Part shown: piece after piece, positions 26,319 through 36,074 of the stretch
Layout: each line of letters begins with the position of its first letter
Numbering within the stretch: the first letter of the stretch is position 1
Origin: Prochlorococcus sp. HOT208_60m_808M21
GTDB taxonomy: Bacteria; Cyanobacteriota; Cyanobacteriia; PCC-6307; Cyanobiaceae
DNA length: 64,000 nucleotides
Reading direction: 5' to 3'
NCBI GenBank assembly: GCA_002026005.1
Contig: MWOX01000127.1
Location: 1-64,000, forward strand
Program-made: the position numbers and the translations under genes
The notes under the pieces: generated by a model
Databases searched by the model: none
Seen by the model: the letters and a program-made list of their open reading frames with translations, nothing else
What the model was told of the DNA's origin: nothing

Positions 26319-27985
26319 TGTTAAGGCCTCCATTTTCGCAAGAACCTATACCAATAAATAATTGGGATGTAATCGTTATAGGCGCTGGAGCGGCTGGCCT
26401 TATGACTTGTCTTGAATTACCCACAAATTTAAAAGTGCTTCTTTTAAATAGAAATACTAGTAAGGTATCTTCCAGTAGATGGGCTCAAGGAGGAATTGCA
26501 TCTGTTGTTAGACAAGATGATTCATTTGATCTTCATGCTGAGGATACTTTAAAAGCAGGTGATGGACTATGTGATTTTCAAGCTGTAGAAATGCTAGTTA
26601 AAGAAGCTCCAGGTTGTGTAGAAAGGTTACAGAATTTAGGGATGATTTTTGATCAAAGTTCTGATCAACTAGCTACTACCTTGGAAGCAGCCCATTCACG
26701 AAGAAGAGTCTTACATGTTAAAGATCGTACTGGACGAGCATTAGTTGAAGTTCTAGAAGATCATATTGAGAATCAAAAAAATATTCTTCACTGCAGGGGT
26801 GTAAGAGTAACTGAACTTATCATTGAAAATAAAGAATGTAGAGGAGTTCAGGTCCTTGATGGAGCAAATTTATATTGGATTAAATCTAGAGCTGTTGTTT
26901 TGGCTACAGGTGGGGGTGGACACTTGTTTACAAATACAACAAATCCTGCTCAATCCTCTGGTGAAGGCATTGCTCTTGCATGGAAAGCAGGAGCTGCCAT
27001 CGAAGATTTAGAGTTCGTGCAATTTCACCCAACAGCTTTAAAATTTTATGGTGCACCTTGCTTCTTAATATCTGAGGCACTTAGAGGGGAGGGAGCGATT
27101 TTAGTTGATAAAAATGGTGAAAGTCCAGTTAAAAATCTAGAAAATCGTGATCTAGCTACTAGAGATCAGGTAAGTAGAGCAATTATGAAAAATATGCATG
27201 ATAATAATGTAGACCATGTTGGCTTAGATCTTCGGTATATTGACCCAGAAAAAATTGTAGAGCGCTTCCCCACGATCTTAAGTAGATGCCAGGATTATGG
27301 TGTTAACCCTTTAAATGAGGTTATTCCAGTAGCTCCTGCAGCTCATTATTGGATGGGAGGTGTTAAAACTGATCTAAATGCATCTTCAACAAGAAAAGGA
27401 TTATATGCCGTTGGAGAAGTCGCTTCTACAGGTGTGCATGGTGCTAATAGGCTGGCAAGTAATTCTCTGATGGAGTGTCTTGTTTTCGCAAGAAAAATGT
27501 CTTCAATTGTTTTGAATGACATTTCTAAATTTGAAAAATTTGATAGATCATTTCAAGAGTTTGATATTGAAGATCCTAAAGAAGATCAAATTTCTATAAT
27601 TGCTGAAAAAATTGATGAACTAAGAAAATTATGTTGGTTAAATTTAGGTGTATCTCGAAATAAGGTAAATATGAGGAAATTTTTAAATTATATTCAAAAT
27701 GATATAGATAAATTAAATAAAAATAAATTACTAAATAGTCTTGAAAAAATAAAATTTGATCAAAAAATAAAACTCAGTGAACGCAATAGGAGGGCATTAA
27801 ATCTTTTACTTGATTTAAAGAATAGACAAATAACTACCATAACTTTATTAAAAGCTTGTCTATATAGAGAAGAAAGTAGAGGAGGGCATTATAGAGATGA
27901 TTTCCCTGAAAAAGATAAAAATTGGGAATGTCATACTAGACAACAGTTAGATCAAAAAATTCAAAAAAGATTTATTAAAAATTAA
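26318..27985 (+). CDS. nadB: L-aspartate oxidase
   Basis: 555 residues. FAD-binding GAGAAGLMTC near residue 22, the covalent/FAD-contact SSRWAQGGIASV block, the active-site region EFVQFHPTAL, and the PAAHYWMGGVKTD signature of the succinate dehydrogenase/NadB flavoprotein family. Oxidises aspartate to iminoaspartate, the first step of NAD biosynthesis. The C-terminal helical domain is complete. The last 11 bp overlap the convergent VKOR gene. Confidence 0.95.
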   Translation: MLRPPFSQEPIPINNWDVIVIGAGAAGLMTCLELPTNLKVLLLNRNTSKVSSSRWAQGGIASVVRQDDSFDLHAEDTLKAGDGLCDFQAVEMLVKEAPGCVERLQNLGMIFDQSSDQLATTLEAAHSRRRVLHVKDRTGRALVEVLEDHIENQKNILHCRGVRVTELIIENKECRGVQVLDGANLYWIKSRAVVLATGGGGHLFTNTTNPAQSSGEGIALAWKAGAAIEDLEFVQFHPTALKFYGAPCFLISEALRGEGAILVDKNGESPVKNLENRDLATRDQVSRAIMKNMHDNNVDHVGLDLRYIDPEKIVERFPTILSRCQDYGVNPLNEVIPVAPAAHYWMGGVKTDLNASSTRKGLYAVGEVASTGVHGANRLASNSLMECLVFARKMSSIVLNDISKFEKFDRSFQEFDIEDPKEDQISIIAEKIDELRKLCWLNLGVSRNKVNMRKFLNYIQNDIDKLNKNKLLNSLEKIKFDQKIKLSERNRRALNLLLDLKNRQITTITLLKACLYREESRGGHYRDDFPEKDKNWECHTRQQLDQKIQKRFIKN

Positions 27986-28910
27986 GATCTCCCTGATAGT
28001 CGGTTCTTGTTGCCAATTCATTTAAGTCACGAGTACCACTAATAATTTCTCCATTTATTTCCCAAGAAGGAAATCCACTGATTCCTTTCGTTTGGCATAG
28101 CTCATAATCATTATCTTTACCATCTTTAGCACATTCAACTATTTTTAATTCTTTAACTGCTTCTTTACCAAATAATTGTTTCTGATCGTGGCAATGCGGG
28201 CACCAATAGGCACTATACATAAAAATATTGTTTTCACTTAAAAATTTTGCGAATTTAACCTTCTGTGGTGAGCTTTCAGTAGTAATTTTCGGTGATACAT
28301 TTTCAGTGGGACTTGGAACATCAACAGCATTAGAAGGGTCAACGTTGGTTGACCATATAAGGCCACCGAGAAGAACACTTATGGCGACTATGAAACCTCT
28401 AAAAATCATAGGTTCTCTGCTTTCGAACTTTGCTCCAATAATAGAAATTATAAAGATAGAAAACGATAAAATTGCTGAAAGTATACAAAAAAAGCAATAT
28501 GCTTGAATCTTAAAAAACATTATATTTATCAATAAAAAGCTAAATGTTGATGACGCACAGGAAATTAGAAATACTAACCACCATAAAAACTTATTTAGTT
28601 TTTCTTTTGGGGAAATTAAATTAAGCGAGAGAATTATAGTTATAACTAATATTGATAAATATGTTAAAAATCCAGCTAATGAGAGAGGTATATTAACTTG
28701 ATTATTTTCAAATAAAGTACCCCAAGGACTGTTTAAAACTGTTTCACAACCATTTTGTATCCCTGGGCATGAAAGCGAATTAAATAATCCCCAGTTTTTT
28801 AAAGTAATCGAACCTGTATCAACTATGCCTATAGTGCTCAGAATTGCGATTATGATTTTTGGCCATTTCAAATCTTTTTTATTCCTTCTGTTTAGAGTCT
28901 TAAGGGCCAT
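27975..28910 (-). CDS. VKOR-thioredoxin fusion (disulfide-forming enzyme)
   Basis: 311 residues. N-terminal vitamin-K-epoxide-reductase domain with about five membrane segments, loop cysteines 48 and 55, and active-site CFFC at 139-142; C-terminal periplasmic/lumenal thioredoxin-like domain with CPHC at 237-240. In cyanobacteria and plants this fusion (LTO1 in Arabidopsis) makes disulfides in lumenal proteins and uses quinone as electron acceptor; it is needed for photosystem II assembly. All four key cysteines of the membrane part and both of the thioredoxin part are present. Confidence 0.94.
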   Translation of the reverse strand: MALKTLNRRNKKDLKWPKIIIAILSTIGIVDTGSITLKNWGLFNSLSCPGIQNGCETVLNSPWGTLFENNQVNIPLSLAGFLTYLSILVITIILSLNLISPKEKLNKFLWWLVFLISCASSTFSFLLINIMFFKIQAYCFFCILSAILSFSIFIISIIGAKFESREPMIFRGFIVAISVLLGGLIWSTNVDPSNAVDVPSPTENVSPKITTESSPQKVKFAKFLSENNIFMYSAYWCPHCHDQKQLFGKEAVKELKIVECAKDGKDNDYELCQTKGISGFPSWEINGEIISGTRDLNELATRTDYQGDLNF

Positions 28911-29016
28911 ACAAAAACGAAAGTTTGTTATTTACATTTTCTATCCTAATATTATCTTGGCATGAGAGTTATATACGAAATGCTTTTTAAATTATTTAAT
29001 TCTTATTTTTCAAGTT

Positions 29017-30381
29017 GTGAAACAGAATAGTCTCAATGTAAAAGAAAAAAAAATATCTAAGATTGCATTCAGTCATGTTGGTTGTGAGAAAAATCTTGTT
29101 GATACTGAGCATATGCAAGGCTTATTAGATAAAGAGGGTTATGAAGTTGACAGCAATATAAATGATGCAAATGTTGTTGTTGTAAATACTTGCAGTTTTA
29201 TTGAAACAGCTAGAGAAGAATCTATTAGAAAAATTCTAGAATATATAAATCAAGGAAAGGAAGTAATAGTTGCAGGCTGTATGGCTCAGCATTTTAAAGA
29301 TGAGCTTATAAAAGAAATCCCTGAAATAAAAGGTTTGATTGGAACAGGAGATTATCAAAAGATAGCCAAGGTTTTAGACAGAGTAGAAAAAGGGGAAATC
29401 GTTAATGAAGTTTCAAAAATACCGGAATTTATTGCAGATGAGGAAATACCTCGTTTTGTAGATAAAAATAAATTTGTTGCTTATCTTCGCATTGCTGAAG
29501 GCTGCAACTATAATTGCGCTTTTTGTATTATTCCTAAGTTGAGAGGTCCTCAAAGAAGTAGAACAATAGAATCTATAGTTTCAGAAGCCAAAAGTCTTGC
29601 AAAACAGGGTATTCAAGAAATCATTTTAATTAGTCAAATAACAACTAATTATGGTCAAGATATTTATGGAAAACCATCATTAGCCAAACTTTTGAATGAG
29701 CTTTCTAAAGTTCCAATTCCTTGGATAAGGATACATTATGCTTATCCAACTGGTTTAACTGATGAAGTTATTAGAGCTTTCAAAGATTCAAAGAATATAG
29801 TTCCTTACTTTGATTTACCACTTCAGCATAGTCATCCGGATATATTGAAGAGTATGAATAGACCTTGGCAGGCTTCTTTGAATGAATCAATTTTGGAGAA
29901 AATTAGAGAAGAAATTCCATCTGCTGTATTAAGAACTAGTCTCATTGTTGGATTCCCGGGAGAAAAAAAAGAACATTTTGAACATCTTCTCGAATTTTTG
30001 GATAGGCACAAATTTGATCATGTGGGAGTGTTTATTTTTTCTCCTGAGGAAGGAACTGCAGCTTTTCATTTGCCAAATAAAGTTTCCCTAGAGGTTGCAG
30101 AGGCAAGAAAAGATAATGTTATTTCAGTTCAACAAAATATCTCCAAAGATAAAAATCAGTCATATGTTGGTTCAAAAATGAAGATTTTGGTAGAAAAAAT
30201 ATCAGATAATAACGAATTAGTAGGTCGGTCTTATAATTTCGCCCCTGAAATTGACGGAACAGTAATTTTATCTGTTAAGGATACAATTGATTTGAAAAAT
30301 TATATTGGTAAATTTGTGGAAGCAAATATTTATTTTGCGGATGAATATGATTTGTATGGAGAGACTATTAAAATTTTATAG
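29017..30381 (+). CDS. rimO: Ribosomal protein S12 methylthiotransferase RimO
   Basis: 454 residues from GTG 29017. N-terminal UPF0004 domain with cysteines 23, 59 and 88 for the auxiliary Fe-S cluster; radical-SAM cysteines 163, 167 and 170 (CNYNCAFC); a C-terminal TRAM domain (about 385-452). RimO adds a methylthio group to an aspartate of S12. The sequence [11 protein letters not shown] after the triad separates it from MiaB, which usually has PYTRG. Confidence 0.93.
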   Translation: MKQNSLNVKEKKISKIAFSHVGCEKNLVDTEHMQGLLDKEGYEVDSNINDANVVVVNTCSFIETAREESIRKILEYINQGKEVIVAGCMAQHFKDELIKEIPEIKGLIGTGDYQKIAKVLDRVEKGEIVNEVSKIPEFIADEEIPRFVDKNKFVAYLRIAEGCNYNCAFCIIPKLRGPQRSRTIESIVSEAKSLAKQGIQEIILISQITTNYGQDIYGKPSLAKLLNELSKVPIPWIRIHYAYPTGLTDEVIRAFKDSKNIVPYFDLPLQHSHPDILKSMNRPWQASLNESILEKIREEIPSAVLRTSLIVGFPGEKKEHFEHLLEFLDRHKFDHVGVFIFSPEEGTAAFHLPNKVSLEVAEARKDNVISVQQNISKDKNQSYVGSKMKILVEKISDNNELVGRSYNFAPEIDGTVILSVKDTIDLKNYIGKFVEANIYFADEYDLYGETIKIL

Positions 30382-30386
30382 TTTTT

Positions 30387-30479
30387 TTAAATTAATTTAA
30401 CTGCTCTTAAGAGCTTATCTAATGCGAAAGCAGCTCCAAAACCAAAACCAATAAATGCAAAATAGAAAAAGATGTTCAT
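30387..30479 (-). CDS. petL: Cytochrome b6f small subunit PetL
   Basis: 30 residues, ATG 30479-30477 and stop 30389-30387. One membrane helix; from FYFAFIG to the terminal RAVKLI it lines up without gaps with the Thermosynechococcus PetL helix as I recall it, which ends SIKLI. PetL is a peripheral single-span subunit stabilising the b6f complex in thylakoids. It is five bases from the 3' end of rimO, convergent. Confidence is limited by size. Confidence 0.6.
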   Translation of the reverse strand: MNIFFYFAFIGFGFGAAFALDKLLRAVKLI

Positions 30480-30543
30480 TAATTTTTTTATTTTTATTTA
30501 ATTTAACATCAGATGAAAAGATTAGATTTTTTCGTTTAATTTC

Positions 30544-30930
30544 TTAATCTTGGACATATGGTAATCTTTTGTATAAACATTCTTCTGCTTTTTGTAGTTC
30601 CCGGCCTAAATATAGGGCATGGTCGAATCTGGTTATTAAGTCATTTCTTTCTTCAGTGATCATTATTCCAAGTTGTTTCGCACTAATACCTTTAAAAACT
30701 TCATTACTAACTCTTTTATTTTGAGAGTCGCATTTAATTGGTTCATTTGTTTCTGGGTCAAGCGCATATCCGTCATCATTAATATTATTTAGAAAGTGCT
30801 CTAAAATTATTTTATTTTCTTCTAAATCTACTTTGATAATAAAATAACCGTTTGGATCTAAATCTATATATCGGTTGGATAGACTATTATCAATTATTGT
30901 TTTTTCATCGAAACTGTTCTTAGAATCCAT
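30544..30930 (-). CDS. DUF4346 protein
   Basis: 128 residues. YIDLDPNGYFIIKVDLEENKI and the C-terminal block FKGISAKQLGIMITEERNDLITRFDHALYLGRELQKAE are typical of DUF4346, found in cyanobacteria; sometimes fused to tetrahydromethanopterin methyltransferase-like domains elsewhere. Role unknown. Upstream of petL on the same strand with a 64-bp gap. Confidence 0.78.
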   Translation of the reverse strand: MDSKNSFDEKTIIDNSLSNRYIDLDPNGYFIIKVDLEENKIILEHFLNNINDDGYALDPETNEPIKCDSQNKRVSNEVFKGISAKQLGIMITEERNDLITRFDHALYLGRELQKAEECLYKRLPYVQD

Positions 30931-30991
30931 TCTTAGAAGTTATTAAAAAACTATATTACTAATATAATCTTTGGTAAAGCCGAATAATTTT

Positions 30992-32146
30992 TTATTTAAA
31001 GGGTATAGAATTATTCTCAAACTCAATTTCCATCTCGGTTTGTTTATTCACATCATTTAGCCAAGGATAAATTATATTTTCCATATTTTTGTCAAACCAC
31101 TTATGCATGCTAACGGTGCTTTTTGTAAAAAAACCTCTCCGTCTTTTATGTTTACCACCCGCTCCAGGATCAAACAAATGGATACTATTTTTTATTGCCC
31201 ATTCAATTGGCTGGTAATAGCATAATTCAAAATGTAAATTAGATATTTCTCTTTGACTACCCCAATATCTACCCCATAAGTTATTTTGATTTTTAACGCA
31301 CATCGACATAGCAATAATTTCATTTGAATCATGTTTTGATGCACTAAAAAGTAAAAGATTTTTTTTATTATCAACCAGTGTTTCGAAAAATGTAGATGTT
31401 AGATATTTACTTCCCCAAACTCCCCACCTCGAACAATGCTGTTCATAAAAATTATGCATTTTTTTGAGGATTTCTTGGTTGATATCATCTTCATTAAAAA
31501 TTTCTACTTTAATGTCTTGTTTAGTAATTGATTTCCTCTCTTTTTTTATATTTTTTCTCTGATTTGAGTTAAATCTAGATAAAAAATCGTCAAATGTTTT
31601 TTCTCCATTACTCCGCCATTCACTGCTTGAGTTTATCCATTCATAGTATCCCAAAGATTTAAGATGGTTGCCCCAGCTTTCATCAATATATAAAAAATTA
31701 CAACTTAGGATTTTGTTTGTAATCGCAAAGCTTTCGATATGGTTTATAAGTAAATTTGTAATTTCTTTCTTGTCTTTATTTTTTTTATAAAGAAATTGAT
31801 ATCCATTTACAGGACTATAAGGACTCATTCCAATTAATTTAGGGTAATAATTTAAATTCAGCTCTTGAGCCAATCTTGCAAATGATTGGTCAAAAATGAA
31901 TTCTCCATAGCTATGATTTTTTAAAAAAAGTGGGGCAATTCCTAGTATTTCTTCATTTTTATAAGCAACAAAATATAGAGGCTGCCAACCAGTTTCTCTT
32001 GAAACACTTTTTGACATCTCAAGGTTTTTAATCCAAGTCCATTCATAAAATGGATTATTAATTTCATTTGCTAATTCATTCCATATCTCCTTGGAGATTT
32101 CCTTAATTGACAATTTGACTTCAACTTTATGTATTTTTTGGTTCAT
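30992..32146 (-). CDS. GNAT/FemAB-like N-acyltransferase (DUF482 family)
   Basis: 384 residues, one long domain with a GNAT fold. Blocks characteristic of the DUF482 group: NPFYEWTWIKNLE, GWQPLYFVAYKNEE, RKNIKKERKS and FDPGAGGKHKRRRGF. The family has been proposed to act in peptidoglycan-like or amino-acid transfer reactions, but no substrate is established. It begins the run of minus-strand genes that ends at the tandem PTPS gene. Confidence 0.82.
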   Translation of the reverse strand: MNQKIHKVEVKLSIKEISKEIWNELANEINNPFYEWTWIKNLEMSKSVSRETGWQPLYFVAYKNEEILGIAPLFLKNHSYGEFIFDQSFARLAQELNLNYYPKLIGMSPYSPVNGYQFLYKKNKDKKEITNLLINHIESFAITNKILSCNFLYIDESWGNHLKSLGYYEWINSSSEWRSNGEKTFDDFLSRFNSNQRKNIKKERKSITKQDIKVEIFNEDDINQEILKKMHNFYEQHCSRWGVWGSKYLTSTFFETLVDNKKNLLLFSASKHDSNEIIAMSMCVKNQNNLWGRYWGSQREISNLHFELCYYQPIEWAIKNSIHLFDPGAGGKHKRRRGFFTKSTVSMHKWFDKNMENIIYPWLNDVNKQTEMEIEFENNSIPFK

Positions 32147-32163
32147 TTATTATTGAGACTATT

Positions 32164-32814
32164 TCAAATCTTTTTGTAATGAATATGGATTTCATTATTC
32201 ATTAAATTTTTAATTGATTTTATCTCCCATAGCCTTTTGAGATTAAAAATCGCATTTGTTTGTCCTGGAGGGATCCATGTATATCTACCTCCAATGATTC
32301 GTGGAATTATTGTAATTTTTATATCTGTTATTAGATCCTCTTTTATAAAAGAATTTATAAGTTTTGCACCTCCTAAAAGAGCTAAATCATTTATCCCTTG
32401 TTTTTTAAGTGAAATTAAAGTTTTACTCCATGAATCTTCGAAAAAGAGTTGTTTCTCGAAGTCATTATTCGATGAATTATCAACTTTACTTGAGCTTATT
32501 AGCCATCTTTTAATTGGTTGACGAAAGTATTCCCAATTACTATTAAATTTTTTGCTATTTGAAGCAACTATAGAAATTGGTTGTTTTTTTGATATTGTTA
32601 CTTCTTCATTACCATTGAGATTTTTAATTAGGTAAGTTGATTGATGAGCTATTAAAGTACCTAAACCAAAAATGGTGGCGTCAACCATTGATAAGTGTTG
32701 ATTTAACATTTTTTTATCTTCTTCGCTTCCAAGGTGCGATTCTCCACCTCCAGGAAATGCAATTCTCCCATCAATACTAGATGCTATAACAATTATTACT
32801 CTTGGGATACTCAA
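32164..32814 (-). CDS. RibD-C-like reductase
   Basis: 216 residues from a TTG start that overlaps the TGA of the upstream PTPS gene in a TTGA junction, suggesting coupling. The N-terminal SIDGRIAFPGGGESHLGSEEDKKM and the ALLGGAKLINSFIKEDLITD block match the RibD C-terminal (dihydrofolate-reductase-like) domain that reduces pyrimidine or pterin substrates with NADPH. No deaminase domain is attached. Being coupled to a PTPS protein makes a pterin-related reaction possible. Confidence 0.82.
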   Translation of the reverse strand: MSIPRVIIVIASSIDGRIAFPGGGESHLGSEEDKKMLNQHLSMVDATIFGLGTLIAHQSTYLIKNLNGNEEVTISKKQPISIVASNSKKFNSNWEYFRQPIKRWLISSSKVDNSSNNDFEKQLFFEDSWSKTLISLKKQGINDLALLGGAKLINSFIKEDLITDIKITIIPRIIGGRYTWIPPGQTNAIFNLKRLWEIKSIKNLMNNEIHIHYKKI

Positions 32815-33737
32815 GTTTGTGAGACTAAACTATTTTCAAGTTTAAACTTCAATGAATTGGTTAGCTTTTGATCAACATAAATTTCTGCAGCATTATTTGG
32901 GCTCTCTTGGAGTCTTATTTTGTGTAATGTTGCACCAAGTTCATGTATTGGATTTTTAAGAATATCAGAAATATATAAAGCTATATTTTCAGCAGTTGGA
33001 ACACAATTCTGGAAAAATTCGATGTCTTTATTTAGAAAAGTATGATCTAGTTGTTCAACAACCAAATCATTAATTATCTCCTGGAGCGCAGATAAGTCGC
33101 AAACCATCCCCGTTCTTTTATCAATGTCTCCTTTTACAGTTATATCGACAAGATAGTTATGACCATGTCCATTAACTCTGGCACATTTCCCATAGATTTT
33201 TTTATTTTCATCAAAGGAAATCTCTTCTTTTGCAAGTCTATGAGCGGCTGCAAAATGAGTTTGTACTGTTAAAAATGCTTCCATGTTTTTTCCAAAATAA
33301 TCTGCCCATAAATTTGGGTTTTCATAAAGCCTTAGACTTGTAAGAGGTAAATCATCCTTTAGACGACTCCAAATAACCTTTACTAATGCCTCAGTCGTGG
33401 GAAGTATACCTTCTCGATTATTAACATTAAATTCAGGCCAGACATCATTTAAAAAACGAAAATCTAATTGTCCAGTAACCTTATCTTTAATAGAGTGTTT
33501 TACATCAGAGAGATTAAGTACCATTCCATCAGAGTCTAGTTCTCCACCCATTGAAACAATAAGTTCATAATTATGACCATGACCTGGTGCAATACTGCAA
33601 TTTCCAAAAAGAGATAAATTTTCTTCTGGGGTTTTTTCAGGAAGCCAATAACGATGACTAGAACTAAAGCAGGCACGTCGAGTTATGACGCATTCACGTC
33701 CTTTTCCATGTAATGGTTTGGATTGTGTAGAAGTCAT
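32811..33737 (-). CDS. Tandem 6-pyruvoyl-tetrahydropterin synthase/QueD-like protein
   Basis: 308 residues made of two PTPS domains. Domain 1 (about 15-160) has the zinc-binding SSSHRYW and GHGHNYEL; domain 2 (about 161-300) has the AAAHRLA and GHGHNYLV histidines. Single-domain members are QueD (7-deazaguanine) or PTPS (tetrahydropterin). Domain 1 lacks a clear catalytic cysteine at the usual place, whereas domain 2 has CARVNGHGH. The protein probably works as an internal dimer in pterin or deazapurine metabolism. It is coupled to the RibD-C-like reductase. Confidence 0.85.
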   Translation of the reverse strand: MTSTQSKPLHGKGRECVITRRACFSSSHRYWLPEKTPEENLSLFGNCSIAPGHGHNYELIVSMGGELDSDGMVLNLSDVKHSIKDKVTGQLDFRFLNDVWPEFNVNNREGILPTTEALVKVIWSRLKDDLPLTSLRLYENPNLWADYFGKNMEAFLTVQTHFAAAHRLAKEEISFDENKKIYGKCARVNGHGHNYLVDITVKGDIDKRTGMVCDLSALQEIINDLVVEQLDHTFLNKDIEFFQNCVPTAENIALYISDILKNPIHELGATLHKIRLQESPNNAAEIYVDQKLTNSLKFKLENSLVSQT

Positions 33738-33787
33738 AACTTTCTGCGATAATACTATCTTAAGGTTTTAAATACGCTTTTGTCTTT

Positions 33788-34345
33788 ATGGAACAATCCA
33801 TTATCAAAAAAATAGTTCATACTTTAAAGGGCAGAAGCATATTTTTAATAGGAATGATGGGTTCTGGTAAGTCACAAACCGGTTTGAAGCTGGCTGAATT
33901 ATTGAAGTATAAATATATTGATTTAGATTCGTTAATAGAGAAGTTAGCAAAAAAATCTATCAATCAAATTTTTAATGATGAAGGAGAAAATAATTTCCGT
34001 GAATTAGAAGCAAGCTGCCTTAAAGAAACTATCAAAATTCCTTCATTAGTAATCTCTACCGGGGGAGGAATAGTTACCAAATCGGAAAACTGGGGAATCT
34101 TAAGGCAGGGAATAACTGCATGGATAGATCTCGACGAAGATATAGCAATTGAAAGATTGAAAAATGAAATTGAAAATAGACCACTTCTTCAGGGAAAGAA
34201 TCTAAATGATTTATATATGAGCATTTTTCAATCTAGAGAAAATTTGTATTCTCAAGCAGATTTAAGAATTCAAGTAAAAAGGGAAAATATTGAAGAAGTC
34301 GCTATGAAAATAATTAATGCAATTCATAAAGAAATAATTAGTTAA
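33788..34345 (+). CDS. aroK: Shikimate kinase
   Basis: 185 residues. Walker A GMMGSGKS at 22-29, the shikimate-binding DLDSLIE and FRELEASCLKE blocks, the GGG loop STGGGIV, and the lid arginine in ENRPLLQG. Phosphorylates shikimate on the way to chorismate and aromatic amino acids. Divergent from the PTPS gene with a 50-bp spacer; the 3' end overlaps the CRR7-like gene by four bases. Confidence 0.95.
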   Translation: MEQSIIKKIVHTLKGRSIFLIGMMGSGKSQTGLKLAELLKYKYIDLDSLIEKLAKKSINQIFNDEGENNFRELEASCLKETIKIPSLVISTGGGIVTKSENWGILRQGITAWIDLDEDIAIERLKNEIENRPLLQGKNLNDLYMSIFQSRENLYSQADLRIQVKRENIEEVAMKIINAIHKEIIS

Positions 34346-34599
34346 TCTGGTTCAATTCTTACTGCAAACCATTTGATAACGTATCCTAATTTTATTTCTA
34401 ATTCATAAGTGCTTTCTAATAATTCTTCAAAAAATTCCTGATCAGGATCTTTTATATTTTGATATATTGTTTGTGTTTCTGTCTTACTGAGCCAATTCTT
34501 CAACCATAAAATTGCTTCTTGCTTTGATACAATTTTTTCTTTTGAATCTGGCTCTAATAATACATAATGATCTGATGCTCTTATTAGTGGATTTGACAT
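34342..34599 (-). CDS. CRR7-like protein (NDH-1 assembly factor family, DUF3571)
   Basis: 85 residues. The N-terminal DHYVLLE motif, the central YELE and the end GYVIKWFAVRIE match the chlororespiratory reduction 7 family, which helps assemble the NDH-1 complex in chloroplasts and is present in cyanobacteria. Its ATG (34599-34597) is one base away from the divergent ATG at 34601, so both promoters must lie within the neighbouring genes or be very short. Confidence 0.72.
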   Translation of the reverse strand: MSNPLIRASDHYVLLEPDSKEKIVSKQEAILWLKNWLSKTETQTIYQNIKDPDQEFFEELLESTYELEIKLGYVIKWFAVRIEPD

Positions 34600-34600
34600 A

Positions 34601-35308
34601 ATGAAGATTCTTCTTGGATTAATTCTTTGCTTGATTTTTCAAGGAATTTTTTTAGAAAGTTCTTTTGCTTTTGTAGATTCTAATGTACGAGAGTTTTTGG
34701 AAAATCGTGTAAATCAATGGCCAGAATTATATTTACCAAATTTTAAATTGTCGGATACTTCTGAGGATTTAATTTATCCTAAATGGTTCGAGGGGAATTG
34801 GCTTGTTACTTCTCAAGATATAATTAATGATTCAGAAGAGCCAGTTATTTATAAAGTAAATTTCTTTAAGAATGATTCAGATTTAGTTGTGGGTAATCGT
34901 GCAAAAAATTCTGAATCTATTGGAAAAGCAATATTTGGTGATACCTTAATCAAGGTTGTAAATGATCCTCAATCTATTAATAATCAAATTACTTATTTAA
35001 AAGATGATTTTTATATCGATTCAAGAATTACAGGGAGAAATCAGATCCAAAATGATGATATTTTTTTCGCAGATGAGCTAGTTATACAAACTGCACATAA
35101 GCCAGGGGCTTCAAGGATCAATCAGGTAGAGACCATTAGTAAATTTCAAAAATGTTCTGAAGAAATATTGGAAGTTGATAATTCAATCAAACCATCAATT
35201 TGTGGAGTGCAATATGTTGCGTCTTATGGTTCAAAAGTTGGTGATCCTTCTATTCATGCTATAAAAACAAATAAATATAAATTGAAGTTTGAATTTATTG
35301 AGAGTTAG
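34601..35308 (+). CDS. Exported DUF6816-like protein
   Basis: 235 residues. Clear signal peptide at 1-23 (ILLGLILCLIFQGIFLESSFA) with cleavage after AFA-like residues. The mature part is beta-rich with YPKWFEGNWLVTSQ and ADELVIQTAHKPGASRINQVETIS, typical of a cyanobacterial/plastid lumenal family (DUF6816). Two cysteines (about 183, 200) could form a disulfide. Role unknown. The end overlaps the convergent GST gene by 14 bp. Confidence 0.75.
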   Translation: MKILLGLILCLIFQGIFLESSFAFVDSNVREFLENRVNQWPELYLPNFKLSDTSEDLIYPKWFEGNWLVTSQDIINDSEEPVIYKVNFFKNDSDLVVGNRAKNSESIGKAIFGDTLIKVVNDPQSINNQITYLKDDFYIDSRITGRNQIQNDDIFFADELVIQTAHKPGASRINQVETISKFQKCSEEILEVDNSIKPSICGVQYVASYGSKVGDPSIHAIKTNKYKLKFEFIES

Positions 35309-36020
35309 CACTAAAAAGATATTCTTCTAAGTTGTTCCTCCAAATGAAAAGATTTTCTAAATAAGGGTTGTTTATGTATTCTTGGCTCCCCTCTCCTGAA
35401 AGAATGGGTCCTGCAGACTTTGGAAATTTAAGAAGGGATAATTGAGCAGCAATTGAAATATCTGCAATTGATAAACTATCTCCAACTAAATATTTCTTGT
35501 TGATCAAGGATTTTGATAAAGCTTCCAGTAATTTTTGGAGTTCTAAATTATCTTTAGAAGACAAAACTACATTAGAAATTTTACTAAGATTTTCAAAAGG
35601 TAATTTATCAACAATACTTTTAACTGAAGAAGGTATTTCATCTGGGAGTAATGCAGTTCTTAGCTGTGGATTTTCTATGGCAGATTTTATTAAAGATTTT
35701 CTACAAGTTGTAGCCATTGTAGTATCTGCCCAATCTTCAATTAGTTTGCATTGTGCAAATAATATTGGGTCCTCAGGAAAAAGCGGATTGTTATCATTTT
35801 TTTTATCTATATATTCGCAAATAGTTGAAGAGTCATTAATAACTTGATCATTACTATCGACTATTATAGGTACTTGTTTTTGACCTGATAATTTAAAGAT
35901 TTCAAATTGCCCTATTCCAGGTGTTACTTCTTCAACGCGATATTGTAGTTTTTTTGCATGAAGAGCCATTCTTGTTTTTAAACAAAAAGCACTATGCCTA
36001 AATTGATATAATGTAATCAT
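35295..36020 (-). CDS. Glutathione S-transferase-like protein
   Basis: 241 residues. N-terminal thioredoxin-like domain (ITLYQFRHSAFCLKTRMAL, VPIIVDSNDQVINDSSTICEYI) and C-terminal helical GST domain with GDSLSIADISIAAQLSLL. The N-terminal C-SAFC-like loop has cysteine 13 near the catalytic position, as in omega/beta-type GSTs. Its substrate is unknown. Divergent from the rbfA unit. Confidence 0.88.
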   Translation of the reverse strand: MITLYQFRHSAFCLKTRMALHAKKLQYRVEEVTPGIGQFEIFKLSGQKQVPIIVDSNDQVINDSSTICEYIDKKNDNNPLFPEDPILFAQCKLIEDWADTTMATTCRKSLIKSAIENPQLRTALLPDEIPSSVKSIVDKLPFENLSKISNVVLSSKDNLELQKLLEALSKSLINKKYLVGDSLSIADISIAAQLSLLKFPKSAGPILSGEGSQEYINNPYLENLFIWRNNLEEYLFSANSQ

Positions 36021-36074
36021 GCTGTTTAATGTTTGTTAAAACTTAGCTAAAAAAGTAATCTATTTGTGGAGCTG

